This document shows, piece after piece, positions 1-8,796 of a stretch of DNA of 64,000 bases. The stretch's first letter is position 1. Every line of letters begins with the position of its first letter. Source of the DNA: Antonospora locustae (taxonomy: Eukaryota; Microsporidia); NCBI GenBank assembly GCA_007674295.1, contig CM017462.1, positions 42,190 to 106,189 of the forward strand, given 5' to 3'. The position numbers and the translations under genes are program-made. The notes beneath the pieces were generated by a model. It was not told the origin of the DNA and ran no database searches. It was given only the letters and a program-made list of their open reading frames with translations.

Positions 1-866
1 TAACAAGCCTCGTATGCACAGATAGACTGCACAGTAGCTCTTTAGACAAAACAATACGCGAGTGGCCCTCAGGAAGCGTTGTACATCGAGATCTGTTTGT
101 GGTGAGGTCGATGGTAGCGTGGCGTAGCCTGCTGTTCTCGTCTTCAGGTGCTGTGAAGTGTTTGGACACAAGAAAGGGTGCCACTACACTGCAGCTGGAC
201 GTATCTCCGGGGATTGTCAGTGCGATGTTCTGCGAAGGAGACTTTCTCTACGTGGGAACGGAAGGCGGCTGTGTTGCAGTTATTGACCTGAGAATGATGA
301 AGGTTGTGATGAGAAAACAGATGCACAAAGGAACGGTGTTCTGCATCAACCGTGTGGGCGAGCACATCTACACGGGTTCGCGGGACCATGAAATCAAGCG
401 GTTTGCAAGGGACGTGGCCGTTTCTCGCTTGGATACAGTAACGTGCAATGGCGAGGTGCCTGGCGCAGTTGGAAGTCCGCGAGACGGAGCAATGATACGC
501 AGTCCCGGCGTGACAACATTGCCGACAGCACACTACGATTCCGTGCATATTCTTCTGAATATGGACGACCTGCTCATGAGTGGCGGACGTGACTGCTCCA
601 TCAAAATATGGCGCGACCTCCGCGTGTGGAAGACGGTGCCCTACGCGCACCCATCGTGGATAAAGTCGGGGACGCCTGCAGGTGCTTTCTACGCGACGGG
701 CTCAAAGTGTGGCCTCGTGAAGTTCTGGGATTGCAAGGAAAAGATCACATGCATCGGAAAGGCCGAGCTCAGAACAAGCGTGAATGCTCTTGTGTGCGAT
801 GGACAGCATGTATACGCAGGGCTTCAAGACAGAAGCATCGCGGTCATTGAAGGAAGATACGAGTGA
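1..866 (+). CDS. WD40-repeat protein, 5' end cut by the window edge
   Basis: The reading frame is open from base 3 to the stop at 864-866, so the gene enters from the left of the window. The part before the first in-frame ATG (111) reads like WD40 sequence, including SLDKTIREW, a typical repeat strand. Further blade-like segments follow: YVGTEGGCVAVIDLR, YTGSRDHEIKRF, MSGGRDCSIKIW and ATGSKCGLVKFWD. Starting at 111 would cut a propeller blade, so I treat the CDS as partial. WD40 propellers are scaffolds for protein complexes; nothing here names the specific member. It is followed after only 10 bases by DPH1 on the same strand. Confidence 0.75.
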   Translation, partial: TSLVCTDRLHSSSLDKTIREWPSGSVVHRDLFVVRSMVAWRSLLFSSSGAVKCLDTRKGATTLQLDVSPGIVSAMFCEGDFLYVGTEGGCVAVIDLRMMKVVMRKQMHKGTVFCINRVGEHIYTGSRDHEIKRFARDVAVSRLDTVTCNGEVPGAVGSPRDGAMIRSPGVTTLPTAHYDSVHILLNMDDLLMSGGRDCSIKIWRDLRVWKTVPYAHPSWIKSGTPAGAFYATGSKCGLVKFWDCKEKITCIGKAELRTSVNALVCDGQHVYAGLQDRSIAVIEGRYE

Positions 867-876
867 GTGGGGACCC

Positions 877-1893
877 ATGGTCGTTCTGTGCAGGGCGGAG
901 GAGGTTTACGCCACTCTGCCGAGAAATTACAATTTCGAGCTTTCAAAGACGATTCGACACATAAAGCGACATAAGCCTGCGCGTGTGGCGCTACAGTTTC
1001 CCGACGGACTGCTCAAGTATGCGTTCAAAATCAAAAAGATTCTGTCGGAATACGCGGAGATCATTGTGCTTGGTGACGTGGTATACGGTGCGTGCTGCGT
1101 TGATGACACCAGTGCAGCGAGTCTTGAATGCGAGCTTCTTGTGCACTACGGCCACTCCTGTCTTGTCGATGTGACGCAGATGGAGACGCGAGTGCTTTAT
1201 GTTTTTGTGGATATCAGTTTCGACACTGCGCACCTTGTTGAGATCTTCAAGGCGAACTTCCGTGGACGGAGGACGGCAGTGTTTGGGACGATTCAATACA
1301 ATGCGGCCGTGCACGCAGTGAAGCAGGCCGTGGACGAATGGGTTGCAGCGGATGCCTCTGCGCAGGGAACGGAGATCGTTGTGCCGCAGGCGCGGCCGCT
1401 GAGTCCGGGGGAGGTGCTCGGCTGCACGGCCCCACGCGTGTACGGCGTGGAGTGCGGTGTTTACGTTGGGGACGGACGTTTTCATCTCGAAAGCTTCATG
1501 ATGCAGAATCCTGCGCTTGTATGCTACAAGTACTGCCCGTTTACACGGAGAATGACAAGGGAGGAATTCGTGCCAAGACGTAGACGCACTGCAGTGTGCG
1601 GAAGCGTGGGAATCATTCAGAGCGCGCTTGGCCGGCAGGGAAACCCGCGTATCGTTGACAGCCTGGTCAGGAAGGTGGGACCCTGCTATGTGTTCGTGCT
1701 TCGGGAGCTTTGCGAGAAGATGCTTGCACAGTTCGTGTTCATCGATGTGTTTGTACAGGTCGGGTGTCCTCGGCTCAGCATCGACTGGGACGGATCCTTC
1801 TCGAAGCCCCTGCTGACGCCTTTTGACGTTCTTGGCGACGGAGACCATCCGATGGACTACTACGGCTCCGGCGATGCACCTTGGAAGAATTGA
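877..1893 (+). CDS. DPH1: Diphthamide biosynthesis protein 1 (Dph1)
   Basis: A 338-aa member of the Dph1/Dph2 radical-SAM-like family. With Dph2 it transfers the 3-amino-3-carboxypropyl group of S-adenosylmethionine to the target histidine of elongation factor 2, the first step of diphthamide synthesis in the cytosol. The three cysteines that bind the iron-sulfur cluster in the family are present, in GACC (about 73-74), LGCTAP (183) and VGCPRLSID (297). YVGDGRFHLES near 197-206 and GRQGNPRI near 252-259 are also typical. LGCTAP favours Dph1 over Dph2. An in-frame ATG lies at 784 inside the WD40 gene, but the ATG at 877 follows CCC directly, clears the upstream stop and gives a normal N-terminus. 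Confidence 0.9.
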   Translation: MVVLCRAEEVYATLPRNYNFELSKTIRHIKRHKPARVALQFPDGLLKYAFKIKKILSEYAEIIVLGDVVYGACCVDDTSAASLECELLVHYGHSCLVDVTQMETRVLYVFVDISFDTAHLVEIFKANFRGRRTAVFGTIQYNAAVHAVKQAVDEWVAADASAQGTEIVVPQARPLSPGEVLGCTAPRVYGVECGVYVGDGRFHLESFMMQNPALVCYKYCPFTRRMTREEFVPRRRRTAVCGSVGIIQSALGRQGNPRIVDSLVRKVGPCYVFVLRELCEKMLAQFVFIDVFVQVGCPRLSIDWDGSFSKPLLTPFDVLGDGDHPMDYYGSGDAPWKN

Positions 1894-1901
1894 GGCGTCC
1901 A

Positions 1902-2102
1902 TCACGCTCTTTCGTACTTATTTCTCCCGCCACACTCGCTGCTGATGTGTCGAATGCAGCACACCTTGCTCTTGCGTCTGCCTAGATGCTCGTTGTCCAC
2001 GGTGTCCTCTGTGAACGAGACCTTCTTTCTCTGCACCAAGCGCAGGCGAAGCGTCTTCTCCTTCGTTCTCGTCTTTGTCTTTGTGATTGTCTGAGTAAAC
2101 AT
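1902..2102 (-). CDS. YPI1: Protein phosphatase 1 inhibitor, YPI1/PPP1R11 family
   Basis: A 66-aa protein that is essentially only the conserved core of the Ypi1/inhibitor-3 family. A TLRLRL strand is followed by KKVSF (26-30), an RVxF-type PP1 docking motif, then TEDTVDNEHLGRRKSKVCC (31-49), which closely follows the family signature. Family members bind and regulate the PP1 catalytic subunit Glc7, mainly in the nucleus. The ATG lies 3 bases after a run of C residues (CCCCCTTTATG), and an AAAAATTTT block sits about 60 bases upstream near 2163-2172. It is convergent with DPH1, with 8 bases between the two stop codons. The tails found in yeast and animal members are missing. Confidence 0.85.
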   Translation of the reverse strand: MFTQTITKTKTRTKEKTLRLRLVQRKKVSFTEDTVDNEHLGRRKSKVCCIRHISSECGGRNKYERA

Positions 2103-2185
2103 AAAGGGGGCGGGAATGCGTGCTTAAGTGTGTCTGTTCGCATGCCGTCCCCTGCAACGGATAAAATTTTTAGATTGGTAAGCGT

Positions 2186-3088
2186 TTATTTTCCAGGCAG
2201 CCCGAGCATACGGCCATTTGAATCTTGTTCAGTTTTGTCTGTTCTCTTCAAATACGCAGCGTACGTGGCCAGATGTGTGGCTGCCTCGATGTCCTTAAAG
2301 CTCAGTGAGATAAATTCGATTCCAGTTGCGTTGTGGAGACGGTTGAGAAATTCCTCGTCGTATTCGCCCAGAAGAAGCAGCCGGGGACTTTCGTCCTCGG
2401 AAGTGATTGTGCTGCAGTGGCTCCCGAAACATGTGCACTCTGTTCTGCCAGGAGCCCTGTACGTCTGCTGTGAAAATGCGTCTTTGCGGTTGCACTTGTT
2501 GTGCGCCATGTGGCGATTCAGCCTGATGTGGCCTTGAAAACCTGAAATTCCTAAGCTTCCCCATCTTCCAGCTTTCTCAGGAACCATCATCGAATACTCG
2601 CCGTTCTCCGACATAAACGTCTCCTCCGTCCACATTTCCTCGCTTGTTGTGCTCCTCGTAGACCGGTTTTTTTTCGCAATTACACGCTGCTTCTTGGACA
2701 TTACGGTGTTCCAGTGATTCTTGATTGAAGACGCGGTGCGTCCTGGCATCATTGCAGATATATTGCTCCACTTGTTGCCGTATCGCGCTTGCATTTTCAT
2801 TACAAGCGCGATTTCCTCGTTGCTCAGCGGGCTTTTGTTGATGTTCGGGCCAATGTGGTACATCCATCGTTCTCTACACTGCTTTCCATCACGAGTGCCG
2901 TGAAGCTCACCAATGTACGACCAGTTGCATGCTCCGTGTCTCCCAATTATGTCTGTGAGTTTTTTGTCCTCCTCTGGCGACCACCTCCGTCGCTTATACC
3001 CACTAACTTCGTATCCAGAAGGTTCTTCAATATTCTCATAATTTCCATTGCATGCATTTCCTCTCCTCCTCTGCACCTGAGAATACAT
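2186..3088 (-). CDS. R2R3 Myb-type DNA-binding protein
   Basis: A 300-aa protein with two Myb/SANT repeats. The first (about residues 33-85) starts RRRWSPEEDKKLTDIIGRHG and contains GKQCRERWMYHIGPNINK. The second (about 86-135) contains NEEIALVMKMQARYGNKW and TASSIKNHWNTVMSK. The regularly spaced tryptophans and the xIKNxWN recognition-helix pattern are the family hallmark, so a nuclear sequence-specific DNA-binding regulator or Cdc5/Bas1-like role is likely. The second half (140-300) has no domain I recognise. The start codon is directly preceded by CCC. A 282-base divergent region separates it from the RMP1-like gene. Confidence 0.88.
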   Translation of the reverse strand: MYSQVQRRRGNACNGNYENIEEPSGYEVSGYKRRRWSPEEDKKLTDIIGRHGACNWSYIGELHGTRDGKQCRERWMYHIGPNINKSPLSNEEIALVMKMQARYGNKWSNISAMMPGRTASSIKNHWNTVMSKKQRVIAKKNRSTRSTTSEEMWTEETFMSENGEYSMMVPEKAGRWGSLGISGFQGHIRLNRHMAHNKCNRKDAFSQQTYRAPGRTECTCFGSHCSTITSEDESPRLLLLGEYDEEFLNRLHNATGIEFISLSFKDIEAATHLATYAAYLKRTDKTEQDSNGRMLGLPGK

Positions 3089-3370
3089 GGGCAGTTTGTT
3101 TTTGTCTTATTTACATACACTTGCATTTTAGAACAGATACACATCCTAATCAGGCAATTTTCAAAAAAAAAAAATCCAGTGAAGGTTTTTTTGACCAATA
3201 AGTGCAAACAAAAAAATTTTTAATTTTTGCACGAATGTTATGTTTGGCCTAAATTAGTGAAAAGAGTGATATGGAAAGTGACAGCATATTTAAAAATCTT
3301 TTAATTTTGAATTATTGTGTGTGGCTGCAAGAAGGATAATAATACATGCAAGGATTGACTTAGAAAACCC

Positions 3371-3682
3371 ATGATCAATGCTTATCGCAATGAAGTTTGG
3401 CTTCTTCGCAGACTTCTTTACAAAATTAAAAACCAATACAAGTCAACGTGGATGTTCAGAAAAATGCGACATTTATCAAAGCTCTTGCAAAAAAACAGTC
3501 CCGATGCGCTTAAATGTTGCGAAGAACTTTACGTTGTTTGCAGCGCAAATCTTGCTTTGGGCCACTTTGTGTCTCTGACAATTGTAATAATGGGAATTTG
3601 TGCTCGTCTGCGGTTTTTACTGCCACGAATCCGTTCGAAGACAGATGTGGACGAAATTGACGCGATATTTGCGGACTTTTAA
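3371..3682 (+). CDS. RMP1: RNase MRP subunit, Rmp1-like
   Basis: A 103-aa basic helical protein. KNQYKSTW near 20-27 resembles the NQHR..W motif of Rmp1. LALGHFVSLTIVIMGI near 63-78 resembles the conserved ALGQFVTL segment, and the C-terminus DEIDAIFADF resembles the DDIFG-type end of the family. RNase MRP is the nucleolar ribonucleoprotein that cuts the pre-rRNA between the small and large subunit rRNAs. This would be a minimal version, roughly half the yeast length. CCC lies directly before the ATG. The call rests on remembered motifs, so a profile comparison could change it; a helical orphan is the alternative. Confidence 0.6.
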   Translation: MINAYRNEVWLLRRLLYKIKNQYKSTWMFRKMRHLSKLLQKNSPDALKCCEELYVVCSANLALGHFVSLTIVIMGICARLRFLLPRIRSKTDVDEIDAIFADF

Positions 3683-3686
3683 TTGA

Positions 3687-4004
3687 TTACTGCGCGTTAG
3701 AACCACAATCGGGACAAAAGCTGTAGGCTGCAGGTAGATTTTTGCTACACTTTGGACATTTTCTGTTGCTAGAGATGTTTGACAAGCGGAAATTGCAGAC
3801 ATCGCATTTAAGGTACGGCCTGCCATACCACAATGGGAGTATCGGAATGAAACAGAAAGTGAACCAGAAATCGTCTCGTACATACTCTCCTTTCGTAGTT
3901 GAACCACAAAAAGAGCAATACACGCGCTCGCGTTGTTGATGACTCTCTACATGCTTCGTTCTCGGACCACATCCGAATATAAAGCAGCGGGGAACGCCAC
4001 ACAT
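3687..4004 (-). CDS. Small zinc-ribbon protein
   Basis: A 105-aa protein with four CxxC knuckles: YCSFC (about 29-33), KCDVC (66-70), KCPKC (82-86) and FCPDC (96-100). Between the first two lies an aromatic segment, DDFWFTFCFIPILPLWYGRP. This layout fits the eukaryotic zinc-ribbon family in which two ribbons flank a hydrophobic FW..IP..P stretch, whose biochemical role is not established. The final knuckle pair is a classic rubredoxin-like ribbon. It is convergent with the RMP1-like gene, with 4 bases between stops. Upstream on its own strand is AAATTTTGACCC, the combined start signal seen in this genome. Confidence 0.7.
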   Translation of the reverse strand: MCGVPRCFIFGCGPRTKHVESHQQRERVYCSFCGSTTKGEYVRDDFWFTFCFIPILPLWYGRPYLKCDVCNFRLSNISSNRKCPKCSKNLPAAYSFCPDCGSNAQ

Positions 4005-4010
4005 GTAAAC

Positions 4011-4022
4011 GGGTCAAAATTT
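4011..4022 (-). promoter_or_regulatory. AAATTTT plus CCC start signal of the zinc-ribbon gene
   Basis: On the minus strand this reads AAATTTTGACCC, ending 6 bases before the ATG of the zinc-ribbon gene. It matches the paired AAATTTTT-like and CCC-like signals that mark microsporidian transcription starts. The role is inferred from position and from recurrence at other genes in this window. Confidence 0.55.
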
Positions 4023-4104
4023 CAAGTATTAAGTTAAACTCATTATAGATTGTTGGCTCATTTTCGTACACCTCCAAATTTGCGTACAACGATCAAATCA
4101 GCCC

Positions 4105-4614
4105 ATGCTGTACGAGATAATAATTGGTGGAGAGTTTCAAAATGTGAAAGGCATTGCGGCCGAACAGACGTTTCGCGTGGTTCCTAAGTGCACATCCTGT
4201 GACACTGAGCATGCAAATCATGTTGTTGTGTCAAGTGAAAGCGAAAAGCGCGAGGACGACACGGGAAGGTTCAACCTGATCATGTCGTGCAACATCTGCA
4301 AGAGAAAAATGAAAATCAAAATCCAGATGCCAAGAAGCGTAGAAGTTGAGTGCACAAACTCAGAGACAAAGGAGTTCGGTCTCGTTGAAATGCGTCTGGC
4401 TGAGGAGCGGGGCGACTCCTTCGTTATTTCGAGGGTTCACACAACGGGGTGCCGTCTGAGTGGCCTGGAACTTCCCCAAATCGATGTTTTGAGCACTGAA
4501 AACGTTCTTTTCAAAGATATTTTGATTGAAGAAAATAGCTGGGCCGGGGCGTCGAGTGCTGAAAGCATTTCCTCAATCGGAATGCTCAGCATCTCTCTTT
4601 CAGAGGAGAAGTAA
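4105..4614 (+). CDS. CXXC zinc-binding protein, DUF866/CZIB family
   Basis: A 169-aa protein with the two zinc knuckles of the DUF866 (UPF0587, human CZIB) family: CTSC near 29-32 and CNIC near 62-65. A beta-rich C-terminal half contains GCRLSGLELPQ, equivalent to the conserved ECRGLEPV region. The family is a small beta-barrel zinc protein conserved across eukaryotes, with no firmly assigned reaction. Length is close to the usual 160 aa. The last 30 residues are serine-rich and probably disordered. CCC directly precedes the ATG. It is convergent with the next gene. Confidence 0.72.
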   Translation: MLYEIIIGGEFQNVKGIAAEQTFRVVPKCTSCDTEHANHVVVSSESEKREDDTGRFNLIMSCNICKRKMKIKIQMPRSVEVECTNSETKEFGLVEMRLAEERGDSFVISRVHTTGCRLSGLELPQIDVLSTENVLFKDILIEENSWAGASSAESISSIGMLSISLSEEK

Positions 4615-4664
4615 AACAACATTGTTTTTTTTATGTTTTGGTGCGATTATCCCGTCTACTTTGT

Positions 4665-5264
4665 TTATGGCTTCTTCTGAATTCTCATCTTGGTTTTCAT
4701 CGTCTTTTCAAGATCGTCGACTCTTGCAAGGATGAAGTCTACCAGTGGTGATTCGTTGAAAATTTCACTCAACGAGCGATACTCCTTGAGAAAGTACAGA
4801 AAATGTTTCGCGTTGAAGTGCTGTGCCGACTCTATTGATCGCTGCATGAGAATTCCTTCAAGGTGGAGGTAGTGAAACTTGATGTTAAAAAGCGCATACT
4901 TTAACGATGCCACAAATTTTGCGTGGTCTTTCGTGTTGTAGAAAGCAAGCACCTCGTTGATGTAATTTGCAAGCGCTCTGTACTCGCTGACAATTTTTGA
5001 AATATCGCACTGACTCATTGCAAGAATCGCCTGAAGAAGACAGAAAATTGCGTCTATCTGACATTGCTTCGCAGAACGGATGTCTGCGCTTTCCATAAGT
5101 GAAAGGGCCCTCTTTTTCAGAACAGCAGCTTCTTTGGAAAGCTCCTCTGATTTTGTATACACTACAGGTGCCTGTATTTTTCTGAACGTGCCATATCCGA
5201 GTCGGCTCAGACGTACGTCGTTGAAAACGCCCTTCTTAAGAAGTTCGTTCAGCTTTTCTTCCAT
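4665..5264 (-). CDS. Conserved-looking helical protein of unknown function
   Basis: A 199-aa protein that I do not recognise. The first 35 residues include LGYGTFRKIQAPVVY. The rest is almost wholly predicted helix, with heptad-like leucines, cysteines and alanines, no signal peptide and no clear membrane segment. The lysine-rich tail KTMKTKMRIQKKP is basic. The gene is intact, uses the same codon style as its neighbours, and has a CCC triplet 8 bases before its ATG, so I regard it as real. It shares a 186-base divergent region with uL18. Confidence 0.7.
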   Translation of the reverse strand: MEEKLNELLKKGVFNDVRLSRLGYGTFRKIQAPVVYTKSEELSKEAAVLKKRALSLMESADIRSAKQCQIDAIFCLLQAILAMSQCDISKIVSEYRALANYINEVLAFYNTKDHAKFVASLKYALFNIKFHYLHLEGILMQRSIESAQHFNAKHFLYFLKEYRSLSEIFNESPLVDFILARVDDLEKTMKTKMRIQKKP

Positions 5265-5430
5265 ATTCAGGGCATTTTTTCTATGCTCTCTTTGTATTCT
5301 TTTTATTTGAATTTTACTTCTGAGACAATATGAGCTAATATATCATTTCACGTTTCAAGACGCCAATTCACTTCTTCTAACCCTCGAATTTCAGTCGATC
5401 TCATCTTTCCAAGCGACTCTCGTTGCACCT

Positions 5431-5446
5431 AAAAAATTTTTACCCC
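5431..5446 (+). promoter_or_regulatory. AAATTTTT plus CCCC start signal of uL18
   Basis: AAAAAATTTTTACCCC ends 4 bases before the ATG of the uL18 gene. This is the clearest example in the window of the AAATTTTT-like block followed by the CCC-like block that microsporidian ribosomal protein genes carry. Confidence 0.75.
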
Positions 5447-5450
5447 ATCG

Positions 5451-6251
5451 ATGACGGACAACAAGATAAAGAAGTCGTACTTTAGTCGTTTTCAGACAAA
5501 GCTACGTAGAAGACGTGAAGGCAAAACGGATTACAAACACCGATACAACTTAATTCGGCAGGATGTGAACAAGCACGGGCTGATGAAAATCCGCCTTGTT
5601 GTTCGAATAACTAATTCTCGGATAATTTGCGAGATACTACGTGCACACGTAGATGGAGACAGATCAATTGCATATGCAGACTCTACTGAACTGAAACGGT
5701 ACGGAATCACGTTTGGACTGAAGAACTACACCGCTGCATATGCAACTGGTCTTCTTGTGGCATGCCGGTACAATAATAAAATTGCAGGAGAAGGGCCGAG
5801 ACCTGAATGCTACCTTGATATTGGGCTAAGGCGTTCTACGAGAGGGGCGCGAGTGTTTGGTGCGATGAAGGGTGCATTGGACGGTGGTCTTGTAATGCCG
5901 CACAGTCTGAAAAGAGTTCCCGGATACGTATCCGAAGAAGAATTTGATTCTGAAGTGTTTAGAAACAAGCTTTTTGGGAAGATCCTTGCGGGGTATATGA
6001 AAGAGATGATGGAGAACTATCCAGAGAAATACAAGAAGACATTTCAAGAGTACATAAAGAAAGGAATAAACCCCGATGACTTGGAAAATATATATGAGAA
6101 CGCATTCAAGAAAATTCGTGAAGATCCATCTCGTGTTTCAAAGACACACGGTGACTACTCAATTTTCAAGGAATTTAAGAGAGTTAAGCTTTCTAAGGAG
6201 GAACGTGCAGCACGTTCACGAGCAAAGCTTCTTGATATTGAAGTAAAATAA
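5451..6251 (+). CDS. RPL5: 60S ribosomal protein uL18 (L5)
   Basis: A 266-aa protein that matches eukaryotic L5 along its length: YFSRFQTKLRRRREGKTDY at 10-28, the VRITNSRIICEI strand, the KNYTAAYATGLLVACR segment near 92-107 and a lysine-rich C-terminal region. L5 binds 5S rRNA and is assembled with it into the central protuberance of the large subunit. It is about 30 residues shorter than yeast or human L5, as is common in Microsporidia. A polyadenylation-type AATAAA overlaps the stop codon region at 6247-6252. Its 3' end faces the A+T desert. Confidence 0.96.
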   Translation: MTDNKIKKSYFSRFQTKLRRRREGKTDYKHRYNLIRQDVNKHGLMKIRLVVRITNSRIICEILRAHVDGDRSIAYADSTELKRYGITFGLKNYTAAYATGLLVACRYNNKIAGEGPRPECYLDIGLRRSTRGARVFGAMKGALDGGLVMPHSLKRVPGYVSEEEFDSEVFRNKLFGKILAGYMKEMMENYPEKYKKTFQEYIKKGINPDDLENIYENAFKKIREDPSRVSKTHGDYSIFKEFKRVKLSKEERAARSRAKLLDIEVK

Positions 6252-6885
6252 AGCTGCTTGTCCTAAGCAGTTTTATTTTGTTCTTAGAAGTGCTTTTGAA
6301 GTCAACAATTATTTAAATGATGAATTCGGCTGTTAATTCTAATTTCTGGATAAATAAAGCTAAAGTTTTTATGTTTTTACATTGCTGCATAAACAAAAAA
6401 GTATTTTAATTAACATCCAGTTTCGCATAATCAATTAAAAATAGAAAAAATATCGTAAAAATTTATTTCTACTTGTAAAAGGTTGCTGCTTTTTTATTTA
6501 AAATAACTGGTGAATAATCTCTCACAGCGTAATAATAACCATATTATATCAGCATATTTTGTATTTTATGGATGCTACTTATATTTGATTGTCAAACTGC
6601 ATAGTAGGTTCATGAAAACGAATGTTGATTCACAGTATCTGCTTCATTCCTTTATCTGGATATTAATTACATCTGCTTTTCGAGTAAACAAAACAATTCC
6701 GTTTTTATTGCATTAAAAGAGTAAGTAATAAATACTTTTTAATTAAATGAAAGTAAGTTTTTTATTTAGAAACACTAGTATTTAGGGTACCATTCTACAT
6801 TTAATATTCAATATCCATTGTGTTTAAGTAAAAGTAAAAGAATCGAAGCTTTTGTTAATAAAATTTTTTATTTGTTTAAAATTAT

Positions 6886-6901
6886 TTAGGATTAGGGTTA
6901 G
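6886..6901 (+). repeat. Telomere-like TTAGG/TTAGGG words
   Basis: TTAGGATTAGGGTTAG is three imperfect units of a TTAGG(G)-type telomere repeat within otherwise G-poor DNA. It is too short to be a working telomere. A chance origin is possible but unlikely at this base composition. Confidence 0.4.
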
Positions 6902-7132
6902 ATTTTAATTTGAGAACTTTAATAAAAACAAGTGTGTTTGATTTATTTTAATAAAATTGTCAAAATCCGAAATGTAAATAAACAAAAAGAGAAAAGAAAC
7001 AACACTAATTCAAGAATACAAAAGCATTATGTTCTCATACATTTTACAAGGGACTGTTGTTTTCTTTTTAAAAATTTTTTAATTGGAGTTTGTGTTTAAA
7101 TTAAATTGAATAGTTGTGGTTAATTAATACAT

Positions 7133-7240
7133 TTTATGCTAATAAAGAACTAAAAAAAATTCCTTCATAAATAAACTACTTTGTATTATAATTGTACTTT
7201 TATTATGAAGGAATTTTTTTTAGTTCTTTATTAGCATAAA
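7133..7240. repeat. Perfect 38-bp inverted repeat with 32-bp spacer
   Basis: The arm at 7133-7170 begins TTTATGCTAATAAAGAAC and its exact reverse complement lies at 7203-7240, ending GTTCTTTATTAGCATAAA. All 38 positions match, including the run of eight A or T. The spacer is 7171-7202. The DNA or its transcript could form a long hairpin. I see no coding capacity inside and no clear target-site duplication, so a small inverted-repeat transposable element is only one option; a cruciform, replication or structural site is another. Confidence 0.85.
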
Positions 7241-8492
7241 TTTACTTTTAATAAGGTAGAAATCAGTTTATCAATTACTTATAAATGCTTTTAATGTGAT
7301 ATATTATGTGCAGATGATAAGTCCTAATGAAAAGCGTCAAGAGATAGTTTCAGGAATAAAATTGTAAAAGAGGACGCTAATTACAATGTTTGCACTTTTT
7401 GTATTGCTTGTTAATAGAATATCCGTCACATGAACATATAAGTATGTAAATGGGAGCTTTAAGTTTTATTAATAAAATTTCTAGATTAATAATGTGGGTT
7501 AATTCGTGATTTTATTTCTTTATGATAAATTCTCTATCTTATTTTAAAAAAAATCAACGCATTGGTTATGCTTTTTAAATAGCTACAGTTTCATTTTTTT
7601 ATGAAATGTTTCTATGCAAAGCCTCTTATTTAAATATTACAAGAAAATATCTTGTCATTTTACCTTTCCTGATAAATAATGCTTTTTCATAGAAAACACT
7701 TTGTGACAACGGAGAAAGTATAATATAGAATTTTGATAAAGCAGTTGTCTATAAAAATGATGAAAGTACAAATTTATTAAATTTTTGTAAATAAAGAACG
7801 ATATTTTATTTTACAAGCTTTTATTCAAAATGGAATTCGAACTGCTTTGGACAAAATTAAAATAATATTTCTCTTTAATAAGGAAAGGGTTAGAGTAATA
7901 AAAAAACGTTTTGCAATATTAATTCAATTTTATTGCATTTTTGGAATTATTACTATTTTGTAAACATTTTTATGATGAAAAATCATTTTACATTTTCTTC
8001 ATTTTTCAATTAAAGCTGGGGTCATTATTAAAACCGAAATAAACTTTTTTTATCAAAATGAATTTAGTTTTTATGTAAAATAAATTTTAAATAATAAAAA
8101 TACTACTTTTTATATTATTATTGTAAATCAACAGCTTATAAAACACTGTTTTGTTCATTTTAAATAGTATTGCTTTTATTTTATTTTGAGGCGAACCCCT
8201 ACACCTTTTATTTATTGAAAAACTCTTAGAGATATTTTCTTTTTAGAATCAAAATACCATAAAAAATTTACAATTTTTTTCAGTTAAGAAGAACTCTATA
8301 AAATTAAATAATATTATAATTACATTTAATTACATTGAAATTAAAGAATGTTAATTATCAATAAACTAAAAAATATTTGAATCAATGTACTTATATGCAA
8401 TAACGCGTTATATTAATTATAATTTGGAATTATTTTAGTAGATATTGTTTATTTAGTAGGGTTACTTTTCTGTTTCGTATTTTAAAGCGATG

Positions 8493-8503
8493 TAGGGTTA
8501 GGG
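8493..8503 (+). repeat. Telomere-like TAGGGTTAGGG
   Basis: Two TAGGG units in tandem. The word GTAGGGTTA also occurs at about 8457-8465 and, on the other strand, at about 9296-9304. GGG runs are otherwise scarce in this region. Confidence 0.4.
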
Positions 8504-8672
8504 TACAAGAAAGCTTTACAAATATTCTTCTATTCTATTCAATATAGTAAGATGATACTTTAACACATTGCAATTAAAAAATAACATAAATAATTAGGAA
8601 GCAACACTGATGAGAATAGAATGACATATCATTCACCATTAACTATTGATACGAGAAAATATCCTTTGTTGC

Positions 8673-8796
8673 GAGAGGGGCTGAGCACAAAGTGTGAGAG
8701 CAACAAGATTTATTGTGTCTGGTGCTGAATAGAACTTCAGATGTTTCACGATAACCATTCGGTGTAACGAAAATGGCCTTTCAGGACAAAAGATGT
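8673..8796 (+). repeat. Diverged copy of the LRR1 upstream sequence
   Basis: This stretch aligns with 57,085-57,210, just upstream of the LRR1 gene. Shared blocks, in the same order, are GCGARAGGRGCTGAGCACAAAG, TTTATT with TGCTG nearby, TTCACRATAACCATT, and ATG.C.TTTCAG followed by an A-rich run. The match is partial with small gaps, so this is an old copy. No LRR coding sequence follows that I can recognise. It shows that at least part of the desert derives from, or exchanged sequence with, the accessory gene family on the right. Confidence 0.65.

Noticed and set aside
991..1905. A 304-codon minus frame opposite DPH1
   Set aside because: It lies on the antisense of a clear DPH1, its product is Arg/His/Cys-rich and matches nothing, and it overlaps the real YPI1 end.
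1986..2537. A 183-codon plus frame across YPI1 and the Myb end
   Set aside because: It is antisense to two recognised proteins, with Ser/Leu/Arg-rich product.
4665..5264. Assigning the helical orphan to an AF4/FMR2-type C-terminal domain
   Set aside because: Only a loose similarity in helix pattern; no motif firm enough to name it.
7820..7860. A TTCGAA word resembling a tRNA T-loop
   Set aside because: The flanking bases cannot form the 5-bp T-stem and no acceptor arm is present.
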